IMG/VR virus record: IMGVR_UViG_3300027736_000286
Coordinates: 1-21,146 of that record
Length of the DNA: 21,146 nt
Origin: a virus
Strand: one strand, 5' to 3'
Under the pieces are notes generated by a model, which saw nothing but the letters and a program-made list of their open reading frames with translations, made no database searches and had not been told where the DNA came from. This document shows positions 9,493 to 16,661 of this stretch, piece after piece; the stretch's first letter is position 1, and each line of letters opens with the position of its first letter. The translations under genes were made by a program, and so were the position numbers.

Positions 9493-10386
9493 TTAGTCTT
9501 CGTCGTCCCAACGGCTCATAACATCATCAGCCGTCTTGGGTTTCGGGGCTTCAGGTTTAGCGCGTTTGATCGGCTGCTTAACCGGAAGAGGGGCTTCCTC
9601 TTCCTCTTCTTCCTCCACTGCTACAGGGGCAGGTGAGGCTTTCGGTTTCTCCTTCGGGATTACGCCCGGAGTAGCACCGTCAGTTTTGCCGGGGGTAAAT
9701 GCAATTGCATTACGCGCCTCTAAAGTTTGTGCTTTGGCTTGCACTGTCTCCCACTCCGCTTCCTCCAGAGGGCGCACCGCCTTGAAGAAAAGTTTAGGAG
9801 TAGCCGAATCCGTATCAAACTTCATCTCCGTCACGACTGCCGTGATCGGAACCCCGTGCCCAGCCAGATAGCGCGTGTACGCTTCCAACGGGAGCTTGCC
9901 ACCCTCAGGCTTGCCAAACAGCGACGTAGCAGGGATAACGAGTTGGTACACGTCACCCTCAATATCGTTCGCCAAGAGCACCGCAAGGCGGTGCGAGAAC
10001 CGGCAAGCGCGTGAGTTCCCCTGCCCACTACCCGCAATGTTTTGCGGACAAGTTGCACAGGTCTTTGCCTGAGGTTTTTCAGACTCTTCGTCGGGTTTGA
10101 TCCCGTCGTTGCTGAAACATGCAGGGAGAACCTTCTCCCCTTCCTCATAGACCCCAGCGTAAAACGTGCGGCTATGCGAAGGAGCGGCGGCAGCAACGAC
10201 CACTTGCATAGAGCGGTCATCAGACTTGGCAATCTCTTGCCCACCAACGATCATACGGAACACCGACCCACGGATCGAAATCCGCTTAGCTTGTGAACCA
10301 CCCATGAGGGATTTTGTGGCGCTATCCATTTGCGCGTTACGCAGGTAGGACGGCAGGTTACCTTTGAACAGAGCTAGTTCGCTCAT
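9493..10386 (-). CDS. Probable single-stranded DNA-binding protein with acidic tail and four cysteines
   Basis: A 297-aa protein. The N-terminal about 205 residues look like a compact beta-rich domain. It has four cysteines: C90, then C110-x2-C113 (CATCPQN) and C128 (ACRFSHR), a plausible zinc site. Residues about 230-290 form a Pro/Ala/Lys/Glu-rich flexible linker with a run of eight Glu, and the protein ends RWDDED. A flexible linker with an acidic, aromatic-containing C-terminus is the hallmark of phage ssDNA-binding proteins such as T7 gp2.5, which use it to recruit polymerase and helicase. The location within the replication operon supports this. Its ATG overlaps the stop of the upstream 129-aa gene by 4 nt. 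The SSB role is inferred from architecture, not from a recognised signature. Confidence 0.6.
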   Translation of the reverse strand: MSELALFKGNLPSYLRNAQMDSATKSLMGGSQAKRISIRGSVFRMIVGGQEIAKSDDRSMQVVVAAAAPSHSRTFYAGVYEEGEKVLPACFSNDGIKPDEESEKPQAKTCATCPQNIAGSGQGNSRACRFSHRLAVLLANDIEGDVYQLVIPATSLFGKPEGGKLPLEAYTRYLAGHGVPITAVVTEMKFDTDSATPKLFFKAVRPLEEAEWETVQAKAQTLEARNAIAFTPGKTDGATPGVIPKEKPKASPAPVAVEEEEEEEAPLPVKQPIKRAKPEAPKPKTADDVMSRWDDED

Positions 10387-10772
10387 TTTGGTGCTCTCCT
10401 GACAGTGATGTCATAGCGGTTGTCAACATTCAGACCTTTCGGCATCAGATTGGGATTCTCTTGAAGAAACTCCTTCATGTTGCCTTGATGGATGCGCTTT
10501 TCCAAAAGGCCAAGCTCACCCGAGTTTGCGATCAGGTCATACATCGCTTCCCAGTCCGAAGTCCAGTAACGAGTCCTCACCGTTCGCATCACCGTGCCGC
10601 CACTGGTTTTAAGAGTGTCTGCACCGGTATCCTTGCAAATCTCCAGAAGCTGCTGGGATATGACATCCAACTGCTCCTCAAGCTCTGCATCTTCTTCTTC
10701 AAACTTGCGCTTCAGCGCATTGCGGGCGTCACGTATCTTGACGTACACCTTGGCTAATTTATCTGCCGACAT
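10383..10772 (-). CDS. Conserved-looking coiled-coil phage protein, function unknown
   Basis: A 129-aa protein. Residues about 1-48 form a strongly charged amphipathic helix with coiled-coil periodicity (KFEEEDAELEEQLDVISQQ). The second half has a compact motif, TSGGTVMRTVRTRYW, and ends GLNVDNRYDITVRR. This layout, a coiled coil followed by a small domain ending in a V/ITVRR strand, is familiar from unassigned proteins in phage replication regions and loosely recalls Gp157- or Gam-like proteins; I cannot assign it. AGAGGAGAG upstream of the ATG is a good ribosome binding site. Translation is coupled to the following SSB candidate by an ATGA overlap, so a role with ssDNA or recombination is a reasonable guess. 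Confidence 0.7.
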   Translation of the reverse strand: MSADKLAKVYVKIRDARNALKRKFEEEDAELEEQLDVISQQLLEICKDTGADTLKTSGGTVMRTVRTRYWTSDWEAMYDLIANSGELGLLEKRIHQGNMKEFLQENPNLMPKGLNVDNRYDITVRRAPK

Positions 10773-10793
10773 TGGCTCTCTCCTCTGAGTGAG

Positions 10794-10827
10794 TTGACAC
10801 TGTATAACAACTACTTGGCAGTGTCAA
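10794..10827 (-). promoter_or_regulatory. 9-bp inverted repeat with promoter-like hexamers
   Basis: TTGACACTG (10794-10802) and CAGTGTCAA (10819-10827) form a perfect 9-bp inverted repeat around 16 nt. It spans the stop codon of the SNF2 gene and lies just upstream of the coiled-coil gene. Read leftward, the first arm supplies a consensus -35 TTGACA, followed 17 nt later by TACAGT, or 15 nt later by TATACA, as a possible -10. There is no T run, so it is not an intrinsic terminator. It may be an internal promoter with an overlapping operator, or an RNA hairpin; the choice is inference. Confidence 0.45.
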
Positions 10828-12373
10828 GCACTTCTTCGCGGTAGAGACCAACTATTTTTGAGTGGATGTCTTCACGCTCGCGCAGCATCTTGTAGATCTT
10901 GCGCTCGACCGAACTACCCACAATGTGGATGACGGTCACAGGGTGCTTCTGTCCAGCCCTATGCACCCGAGCGTTCGCCTGTAGGTATGTCTCTAAAGAC
11001 ATAGTAGGACCGTACCAGACTACCGTGTCGGCAGCGGTAAGAGTTACCCCATGAGCAGCGGCTTGTGGCTGGATTATCAGAACCTTGGGGTCTGGGGTAG
11101 TTTGAAAAGTCTTGAAGATATCCGTCCTCTTGCCAGCCGACACATCGCCCGAGATGACATCCGCAGTGACACCCTCTTTGGCAAGGTGCTCCCGCACTAG
11201 CTCGATGGCGTTCTTGAAGGGGACGAACACCAGCACCTTGTTGCTGGCTTCCGTAATAATTTCGGACAGCACGCTGAGCCTAGAAGAAGCGTCGAAGTTC
11301 ACAGTTTCTTTTGAGTCTGTGTAAACTGTGCCGCACGCCATCTGTAGCAACTTGTTCATCAGGACTGCGGCGTTGACTGCGCTAATCTCCTCGTCTGCCG
11401 CTGAGACCATGTTGTGTACTAACATGCTTTTGTAGTACGCCTGTTGCGTCTTGGTCATCGGTACGTCCCGGTCAACGTACGTCATGTCTGGCAGGTCTAG
11501 GCAGTCGGCCTTCAGAAACCGAATCGCTGGCTGCAATACCCTGTGCACAATATCTTTTGCGTTATCCCTTGGCAGGTATCTGTATTGCGTCAGGCGGTAC
11601 ATCACCATATCGCGGAACACCCCTGAGAATTTAGGGACACCTGCGGGGTTGACTAGGCGTGCTAAGCCAAAGGCATCTACAGGAGACTGCGCGGCTGGTG
11701 TGCCGGTCAGCATCCACAACCACCGGTCCTCGTTGAGCAGCCGGTTCATCGCCTTCCATCGCTTGGTAGTGGCAGTCTTGTATGCCGACGCCTCGTCGAT
11801 GACGATCAGGTCAAACTCACTCGTGTTGATTTCTTTCTCAACGATCTCGATCCCGTCATAGTTAATGATGACGAACTCGGCGTCGCCGTTGATTATCTTC
11901 CTGCGTTTTTCTGAAGAGCCGTGAGCCACGTCTACCGTGCGGTGCATGGCAAACTTAAAAAGATCCGACTGCCACGCCGACTGCATGATGGACAAGGGGC
12001 ATACCACCAAGACCCTACGCAGGAAGCCAAGAGTCATGAGGTAGTCAGCGGCCCAGATGACGCTGGCGGTCTTGCCTGTCCCCTGCTCGTTAAAGCAGAA
12101 GGCGCGTTTGTGCAAGGTTAGAAACGCAGCCGTTTCCTTCTGATGGGAAAAGGGTTTATGCACCCCCGGCCACTTGTAGTCCCGCTCGATGGGACTAGGA
12201 ATGTTCTTGATCTTTAGGATCTTAAGCGCGTGTGTTTCAGGTATACCCCAAGGTACAAGCACCTGTGAAACATCGCCTAACTTATTGACTAACTTACTTG
12301 TTTTTATTGCGTCTAGAACTCTCTCGGGCTTACTAAGGTTAAGTAGTAAGCCTTTCCCCTCTAGTATTTCCAT
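10811..12373 (-). CDS. SNF2-family DNA helicase/translocase
   Basis: A 520-aa superfamily 2 ATPase. It has a Q-motif-like FSHQKE (75-80), Walker A NEQGTGKT (95-102), motif Ia VVCPLSIM, Walker B DEAS (193-196), motif III LTGTPA (222-227), a second RecA-like lobe with motif IV-V elements (VLVFVPF, IIQPQAAAHGVTL), and motif VI QANARVHRAGQ (465-475). The HRAGQ signature is typical of SNF2-like enzymes (Rad54/SWI2-type), which translocate on double-stranded DNA rather than acting as simple unwinding helicases. Its size fits short phage SNF2 proteins lacking accessory domains. GAGAGAG lies before the ATG and the gap to the upstream HNH gene is 6 nt. In phages such enzymes are thought to clear protein from DNA or assist recombination-dependent replication. 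Confidence 0.92.
   Translation of the reverse strand: MEILEGKGLLLNLSKPERVLDAIKTSKLVNKLGDVSQVLVPWGIPETHALKILKIKNIPSPIERDYKWPGVHKPFSHQKETAAFLTLHKRAFCFNEQGTGKTASVIWAADYLMTLGFLRRVLVVCPLSIMQSAWQSDLFKFAMHRTVDVAHGSSEKRRKIINGDAEFVIINYDGIEIVEKEINTSEFDLIVIDEASAYKTATTKRWKAMNRLLNEDRWLWMLTGTPAAQSPVDAFGLARLVNPAGVPKFSGVFRDMVMYRLTQYRYLPRDNAKDIVHRVLQPAIRFLKADCLDLPDMTYVDRDVPMTKTQQAYYKSMLVHNMVSAADEEISAVNAAVLMNKLLQMACGTVYTDSKETVNFDASSRLSVLSEIITEASNKVLVFVPFKNAIELVREHLAKEGVTADVISGDVSAGKRTDIFKTFQTTPDPKVLIIQPQAAAHGVTLTAADTVVWYGPTMSLETYLQANARVHRAGQKHPVTVIHIVGSSVERKIYKMLREREDIHSKIVGLYREEVLDTAK
12327..12352 (-). other. Strong RNA hairpin near the SNF2 gene start
   Basis: GGCTTACTA (12327-12335) and TAGTAAGCC (12344-12352) form a perfect 9-bp stem with an 8-nt loop, beginning about 20 nt inside the SNF2 coding sequence. 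It encodes residues around LLLNLSKP. No T run follows. Such a hairpin just behind the start codon could slow early elongation or modulate initiation; it could also be coincidental. Confidence 0.4.
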
Positions 12374-12379
12374 GCTCTC

Positions 12380-12646
12380 TCACGTGTTTTTCTTGACCGT
12401 ATGGTCAGAGTTTCTTTGGAAGGAACGATTGTCGCTCGGGCTAACTAAGCGTAGGTTGCCCTTTGCATTAGTCCCTCCTTTAGAGAGGGGCTTGACATGA
12501 TCAATGTCTTTTCCCTTCCTGTCAACCCCCTTCGCATCCATTTCGCGCCGAGCACGTGCACGTGCGGCTCGCGGGGCTTTCTCGTTACGCTTTTGCTCCA
12601 TCTCCCACTCGTGCTTGTAGGGGCGAGGCTTCTTGGTGTAGGGCAT
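12380..12646 (-). CDS. HNH endonuclease
   Basis: An 88-aa protein with an HNH fold. It has a basic Arg/Lys-rich N-terminal helix region (residues about 15-45), then DIDHVKPLSKGGTNAKGNL (47-65) carrying the D49-H50 catalytic pair, the central Asn (N60/N64) and a closing NRSF (N73). The GG-T-N-NL-x-LV pattern is that of small HNH endonucleases in phages. The zinc-binding CxxC pairs seen in some HNH subfamilies are absent. It could be a free-standing homing endonuclease or a nuclease used in replication or packaging. Both neighbouring genes are complete, so it does not interrupt a coding sequence. Its ATG directly abuts the stop of the Cas4-like nuclease gene with no gap. Confidence 0.88.
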   Translation of the reverse strand: MPYTKKPRPYKHEWEMEQKRNEKAPRAARARARREMDAKGVDRKGKDIDHVKPLSKGGTNAKGNLRLVSPSDNRSFQRNSDHTVKKNT

Positions 12647-13327
12647 TTAGCTTCTTCCGTTGTGTGGGCAGATTGCCACTGGACAATATTTTTGGCAGGT
12701 GAAGTTAGGTTTCGGGTTCCACACGTCAGTAGCATAGGCTTCCTTCAGTGGGACGTAGCTATCCCAAGTCTCCTGCATAAGCCGAGGCACGGAAGATTCT
12801 CTATGGTACTTGCGTTTGACCAACTCGTTGGCTACAACGAAGATGAGCGCGGCCTTGATGACCTTGACATCGGGGAAGTGGGCGAACGTAGCTAGTGCAA
12901 GCAAGTCTAGCTGTACGGTATCTGCGTAGCGAGAAGTCTTTCCCGTTTTGTAGTCAATTACTTTGGAGCGTTCTCCGTTGACTACTACCAAGTCCGCGAT
13001 ACCCCGCCACCATACATCAGGCGCGGTGAACGTGCAGGGCGTACCATCTTCACGCAGCCCCATCTTGTACTCGGCGTACTTATCCCCCTCGTACGCATCT
13101 ATCTTGTTCATGTACCCCTCCATATATTTATACTGGGGAGGGATCGGTTTTTTCTCAGTGATGTAGTCTTCAGCGGCTTTGTGGACGGCGCTGCCGTACA
13201 GCAGCGCTTCTGTTTCTTTATCCTTAAAATCTTTAAGAACCCTAAGATGGTGGTACTTTTTGGGGCACTGCTTAAACAGCGACATCCCGCTGTACGACCA
13301 AACTATAGGCTTCTCAAGAGTCTGCAT
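12647..13327 (-). CDS. PD-(D/E)XK exonuclease, Cas4/RecB-like, with probable Fe-S cluster
   Basis: A 226-aa protein. After an N-terminal SYSGMSLFKQCPKKY (11-25) come GSAVHKAAE (45-53, His49), RGIADLV with D112, IDYKTGK with D125 and K127, and Q139 in DTVQLDLLALA: the ordered motifs of the RecB/Cas4 nuclease fold. Cysteines C21, C211, C215 and C220 are arranged as one N-terminal plus three C-terminal residues, the pattern of the 4Fe-4S cluster in Cas4 and AddB-type nucleases. The protein probably resects DNA ends for phage recombination or degrades host DNA. The start codon overlaps the polymerase 3' end by 14 nt, and the protein begins at the usual position for the family. No other CRISPR-related gene is present, so an adaptation role is not suggested. 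Confidence 0.88.
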   Translation of the reverse strand: MQTLEKPIVWSYSGMSLFKQCPKKYHHLRVLKDFKDKETEALLYGSAVHKAAEDYITEKKPIPPQYKYMEGYMNKIDAYEGDKYAEYKMGLREDGTPCTFTAPDVWWRGIADLVVVNGERSKVIDYKTGKTSRYADTVQLDLLALATFAHFPDVKVIKAALIFVVANELVKRKYHRESSVPRLMQETWDSYVPLKEAYATDVWNPKPNFTCQKYCPVAICPHNGRS

Positions 13328-15149
13328 AAGTAGGGCCGCATCCTATTTCACAATCTACGGGTAAACCATTAGCCCACGTCGGTGTCCATCGCATACATTC
13401 CTGAACGTATGCCATAGCCTCGTTAGACTCTTGCTCTGGAACAATTATAGACACTGCATCATGTACTGTCAAGACCGGACGATATCTCTTTGCGATCCTT
13501 AACATTTGCTCCCCCACAATGATCCGGGCAAGAGCCTGCACCACATTCTCCACCAGCTTACCACCGTAGAGCTTCACGTTCTTCTCACGCAACGTGCTGT
13601 ACATGACACCCTCCACCGGTGTCGCCCTTAAATTGTTGTATTCAATCTTCATGGTGTTGGGCAGCACGATGCAATTGTGTCCTATCTCCAGCAGGTCATT
13701 CTTTCCTAGTCTCCAGCCTTGGGAAGTGAGCATGTAGTGTATAGCTCTGTCTGCCAGCTTCCACAGACGCACGATGTTGGGGTTGAAGGCCCGGTACACT
13801 TGAATAATCCGGTCGGCCTCGTTCTCGGAAATCTGAGTCTCTTTCTTGAGAGACAACATGCCATGAAACTTTTCTGCCCCCATGCCGTAGCCGCACCCGA
13901 GGATCACGGTCTTGCCAAAGAATCTTTCCTCCTTGGATATCCTAGCAACGGGCTTGTTGTAAATCTTTGATGCCATGATCTTGTAGACATCCTTGCCATC
14001 AGCGAAGGCAGTCACTAAGTCTTCCTGCCCAGCCAGCCACGCGAGGGTGCGCGCCTCGATCTGCGAGGAGTCACAGGAGATGATGACGTGCCCAGCCGGT
14101 GCGCGTAGCGATTTCTTTAGGGCGGAGGCCGCCCCCCTACTAGGTAGGTTCTGCATATTAAGTTTGTCAGACCCGCCCCATCTGCCGGTGTGCGCTGCGT
14201 AGTATCTAAGAGGGACAGGCAGTGGGCCGCGTTTGCCTATGCCAATGAACCGCTCGGTGCGGGATTCTTCGATGGTTGTCTTGACCCCAAGCCGCGCGGC
14301 CACCACTGCTTGCACCCGTAGGTCAGGGTGCTCAAGCAACGCTTGGAACGCCTCGTCCGTCTTGGCAAAGGCGTAGACTTGCTTACCAGTAGTGGGAGAG
14401 GCTTTGATGGGGGGCACAACATCGAGCCTGCGCAGTATCTCGGCAAACTTCGGGTTGCTCATCACGTCCTCAAGATTGATGTCGGCGTCCTTAAGTAGCT
14501 TAGCCTTGTTCTCTTTCACCTTAATCAGATGTTCCTCAAGCAGGTGCACATCCACTTCAAGGGTAGGCTGGGTGAACATGCGGATCGTGAGGTCGATCAG
14601 CTTTAATTCTTTTAGAGGGAACTCATCGAACGTAAAGTCATCGTGGGCACGGAAGTTATACATACGTGTGTACAACGCAGCGGTTAGCTCCACGTCGTTT
14701 CGGCAGTACTCCATGTACCGCTCCATCTGCTCAGGTGTAAAACTTTTACGCGTCTTACCCAGTGCGTTGATGACTTCAGTTCCCTTCGCACCCAACTGAA
14801 AATACTCGGCAAGGGGAGCCAGCCCTACCTTGTGTCTCGTGCCAAGAAGCGCTTGCGCCATCGACATAGTATCGAGCCAAGCCTTTGGGTAGATGTCGAA
14901 ATGCCACGCCAGAATAGCTGCGTCAAATACTGCGTTGTGAGCACAGGCTGCTGACGATGCCCAATCGAACTGCTCCAGCCACCTTTTCGTATCGGCGCGT
15001 GAACCAGAGAAGCTCTCCGTCTTCTCATCGTCCACTTTAACCGCCACCCCGATGACTTCAAATCTTGGATCACGGACGTACTCCTCAGTAGATATTTTGG
15101 AGAGACTGAAGTCTCGGTCGTAATAAGTTTCAAAGTCTATGGTTATCAC
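13314..15149 (-). CDS. Family A DNA polymerase with 3'-5' exonuclease domain
   Basis: A 611-aa replicative polymerase. The DnaQ-like proofreading domain has Exo I D5-F-E7, Exo II AHNAVFD (D76) and Exo III Y148-x3-D152. The palm has motif A CDSSQIEAR (D360, E365), motif B RFFGKTVILGCGYG (R409, K413, Y421) and motif C TVHDAV (H563, D564). There is no 5' nuclease domain, as is usual in phage enzymes. The residue matching E. coli Pol I Phe762 is Leu417, a variant described in virioplankton polymerases. The second motif C carboxylate (Glu883 in Pol I) is replaced by Ala565. The start is GTG, with GAGGGA 7 nt upstream (15157-15162), and the frame begins directly at the exonuclease strand ITIDFET. 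It heads the replication part of the operon. Confidence 0.95.
   Translation of the reverse strand: MITIDFETYYDRDFSLSKISTEEYVRDPRFEVIGVAVKVDDEKTESFSGSRADTKRWLEQFDWASSAACAHNAVFDAAILAWHFDIYPKAWLDTMSMAQALLGTRHKVGLAPLAEYFQLGAKGTEVINALGKTRKSFTPEQMERYMEYCRNDVELTAALYTRMYNFRAHDDFTFDEFPLKELKLIDLTIRMFTQPTLEVDVHLLEEHLIKVKENKAKLLKDADINLEDVMSNPKFAEILRRLDVVPPIKASPTTGKQVYAFAKTDEAFQALLEHPDLRVQAVVAARLGVKTTIEESRTERFIGIGKRGPLPVPLRYYAAHTGRWGGSDKLNMQNLPSRGAASALKKSLRAPAGHVIISCDSSQIEARTLAWLAGQEDLVTAFADGKDVYKIMASKIYNKPVARISKEERFFGKTVILGCGYGMGAEKFHGMLSLKKETQISENEADRIIQVYRAFNPNIVRLWKLADRAIHYMLTSQGWRLGKNDLLEIGHNCIVLPNTMKIEYNNLRATPVEGVMYSTLREKNVKLYGGKLVENVVQALARIIVGEQMLRIAKRYRPVLTVHDAVSIIVPEQESNEAMAYVQECMRWTPTWANGLPVDCEIGCGPTYADS
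14737..14749. repeat. Palindromic 13-mer GTAAAA-S-TTTTAC, copy 1
   Basis: GTAAAACTTTTAC is a perfect copy of the motif repeated through the right third of the window. It lies inside the DNA polymerase gene, where it encodes part of RKSFT, a different reading frame from the copies that encode VKLLR. This rules out a shared peptide motif as the cause. Confidence 0.85.
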
Positions 15150-15153
15150 TAAG

Positions 15154-15348
15154 TCATCCCTCAGATTTTCTATAGTCGGCGTTACGCGTAGCGTACTCCC
15201 ATCCCGCTATGAACGCATCGTACAACGCATGTTCCATGGGGTGCGCCCCGCCAGCGACCATGAATCGTCCTCTAGTTTCATACCACCATTTCTGCCACGC
15301 CTGACCCTTATTCATCGGCGGGGGCATTTCTTCGACTGAATAGTTCAT
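15154..15348 (-). CDS. Small unrecognised phage protein
   Basis: A 64-aa protein with an aromatic-rich middle (QAWQKWWYETRGR) and a helix ALYDAFIAGWEYA. It is probably soluble: no signal peptide, membrane segment or cysteine is seen. The AFIAGWE-type helix is common in very small phage proteins of unknown role. Its ATG overlaps the stop of the preceding gene by 4 nt (ATGA), and the polymerase GTG follows its stop by 4 nt. It is therefore tightly embedded in the operon and likely real. Confidence 0.65.
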   Translation of the reverse strand: MNYSVEEMPPPMNKGQAWQKWWYETRGRFMVAGGAHPMEHALYDAFIAGWEYATRNADYRKSEG

Positions 15349-15737
15349 GTGTTTTTCTCCTTTAACCTAGCTTCGAGTGCAACCACCATGTCAACTACAT
15401 AAGGGCGGTTTGCAAAACTGATTTCCTTAACCTCTTCCGGTGTCAGCCCAACCCACGGGCGCAAATGTTTGTCGTATTCTTTGAAACACTTGTCAAAGTA
15501 GTCTTCCCACATCTTCCGCATTTCCGGGTGCATTTTCTTCGTTTCGTCTGCTCTGCATTTGTCGCATTGACAAACAACGTGCAATGGCCCTTCAACTTTT
15601 ATGTGCGGCTTTGCCAGCCTATCGCGCAGGGCAGTGATAGCGGTATCAGCGGTTTTTAAAGTGTTCTCTGCAAAACAAGCGGGGCGCATAACCTTCAGCG
15701 CATCCAGCGCCTGTTGCATTAGTTCGCGGTCGGTCAT
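15345..15737 (-). CDS. Unrecognised phage protein with CxCxxC motif
   Basis: A 130-aa protein. It opens with MTDRELMQQALDALK and a second helix AITALRDRLA, a pattern frequent in phage accessory proteins. A small cysteine group, CQCDKC (57-62), could bind a metal. A segment RPWVGLTPEEVKEI is followed by a C-terminal helix. GGAG lies 7 nt before the ATG, inside the end of the upstream gene, whose stop overlaps this start by one base (TAATG). Function unknown. Confidence 0.68.
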   Translation of the reverse strand: MTDRELMQQALDALKVMRPACFAENTLKTADTAITALRDRLAKPHIKVEGPLHVVCQCDKCRADETKKMHPEMRKMWEDYFDKCFKEYDKHLRPWVGLTPEEVKEISFANRPYVVDMVVALEARLKEKNT

Positions 15738-15925
15738 TATTTAACTCCAAAATGTTCAGCAATCTTTTTCATAACATGAACACCGAGCATACCGCTCACT
15801 TCTTCATCAATAACATCTAGACATTCCAACACAATCAACTCGGCAAACATTTCAATATCAAAATGATTCCCACTTAATCTTCTATCCCAACATTGTTGGG
15901 CAAGTTGTTTGATTCGTTCCTTCAT
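15737..15925 (-). CDS. Small helical phage protein, function unknown
   Basis: A 62-aa protein: MKERIKQLAQQC, then FAELIVLECLDVIDEEV, ending KKIAEHFGVK. The order ERIKxLA - FAELIVxECxxV - HFGV is recurrent in tiny phage proteins, so it is likely conserved, but no role is known to me. A strong ribosome binding site GAGGAG lies 5-6 nt before the ATG. It is probably a two- or three-helix bundle. Confidence 0.68.
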   Translation of the reverse strand: MKERIKQLAQQCWDRRLSGNHFDIEMFAELIVLECLDVIDEEVSGMLGVHVMKKIAEHFGVK

Positions 15926-15934
15926 GTCATCTCC

Positions 15935-16078
15935 TCAAAACAAAGCATCTGGATAACCAGACGGGTCAAATTTAGGTTTACGCTGCCGCTTAATCTTTAC
16001 GGCAATGTGCGGGTAGTCAGGCTTTTCCCAGACCCACCGCACTACAACTCCTTCGTCATCTATGATTCCGTACTTCAC
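15935..16078 (-). CDS. Small unrecognised phage protein (GTG start)
   Basis: A 47-aa protein beginning VKYGIIDDEG and continuing VVVRWVWEKPDYPH. The open frame extends to an ATG at 16129. I prefer the GTG at 16076-16078 because it overlaps the upstream TGA in the common GTGA arrangement and has AGAGGA (16085-16090) 6 nt upstream, while the ATG would overlap the upstream gene by 55 nt. The peptide is beta-rich with a basic end (KIKRQRKPK). Role unknown. Confidence 0.6.
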   Translation of the reverse strand: MKYGIIDDEGVVVRWVWEKPDYPHIAVKIKRQRKPKFDPSGYPDALF

Positions 16079-16311
16079 CACCGATCCTCTTTTTCCACTT
16101 CTTTGAGTTTCATACGATAGTGTTGGCACTTGCCAGCATCGTCAGAGTCTTTATGCCCCTGACGCATCGCGTACTTGATGATGTTGCCCTTCAGGAACCC
16201 CAAGAACTCCTCGTGAGTCAACACGGACTCAACCACATCCCACGGTTGGACTCCCATTTCCTTGTAGTGGTCGCCCCCGATCTGAATACCGTCAGCTTTA
16301 GTTTCAATCAT
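16075..16311 (-). CDS. DUF3310-domain protein
   Basis: A 78-aa protein with the DUF3310 signature: GGDHYKEMGVQPWDVVE (12-28), FLGFLKGNIIKYAMR (36-50), G-x-KD near 52-55 and a closing HYRMKLKEVE helix. The same domain is found in many phages and, as I recall, in T7 gp1.7, a nucleotide kinase. The short stand-alone form here lacks any other domain, so kinase activity should not be assumed. A role in nucleotide supply would fit the replication operon. The ATG overlaps the upstream stop by 4 nt. Confidence 0.85.
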   Translation of the reverse strand: MIETKADGIQIGGDHYKEMGVQPWDVVESVLTHEEFLGFLKGNIIKYAMRQGHKDSDDAGKCQHYRMKLKEVEKEDRW

Positions 16312-16661
16312 GCTTGCTCCACTGGGTTTTTAGCAGGTGCGCGCTTGGGGCGCGGCGCTCTGTACTTAGCAATTAGTTGCTTGAGGTCCTCCCGCGATAA
16401 GTGCCGACTGTTACCTTTGAAGATACCCGGAGTCCAGATGCGTCGCCACATGTACCTGACCTCTGGCACTGCTTGCATAGCCAACAGCTCAGAAGTTTTT
16501 TTCATAACATTACCAACTCCCACCCACACACCGGGGGTGACGTAGTGCGGCACGTAGAGAGCGAGACCGATTTTGAACACAGGCTCAAACTCGTAGTCGG
16601 TGAAAACTTCATCAGACGGATCGAGCTTTCTGTCGTCCATTTTGTATACTTTGCGTTCCAT
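16308..16661 (-). CDS. Unrecognised 117-aa protein with basic tail
   Basis: A 117-aa protein with an acidic N-terminus (DDRKLDPSDEVFTDYEFE), a hydrophobic central part (IGLALYVPHYVTPGVWVGVG) and a basic Pro/Arg/Lys tail (RAPRPKRAPAKNP) that could bind nucleic acid. The ATG at 16661 has GAGGA 4 nt upstream and is chosen over the internal Met8, which has none. This makes it overlap the upstream gene by 50 nt. No family is recognised. Confidence 0.6.
   Translation of the reverse strand: MERKVYKMDDRKLDPSDEVFTDYEFEPVFKIGLALYVPHYVTPGVWVGVGNVMKKTSELLAMQAVPEVRYMWRRIWTPGIFKGNSRHLSREDLKQLIAKYRAPRPKRAPAKNPVEQA

Noticed and set aside
11300-11340. 8-bp inverted repeat CACAGTTT...AAACTGTG in the SNF2 gene
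   Set aside because: Long 25-nt loop, no T run, no nearby gene boundary; likely chance within coding DNA.
12380-12646. HNH gene as part of an intron or intein
   Set aside because: Both neighbours (SNF2 helicase and Cas4-like nuclease) are complete with intact motifs, so no split gene or splice signature is evident.
12647-13327. Possible CRISPR-Cas locus because of the Cas4-like nuclease
   Set aside because: No Cas1, Cas2, effector gene or repeat-spacer array is visible; the gene sits in a phage replication operon.
16079-16129. Longer start (ATG at 16129) for the small gene ending at 15935
   Set aside because: It would overlap the DUF3310 gene by 55 nt; the GTG at 16078 has a good ribosome binding site and a 4-nt overlap with the upstream stop.
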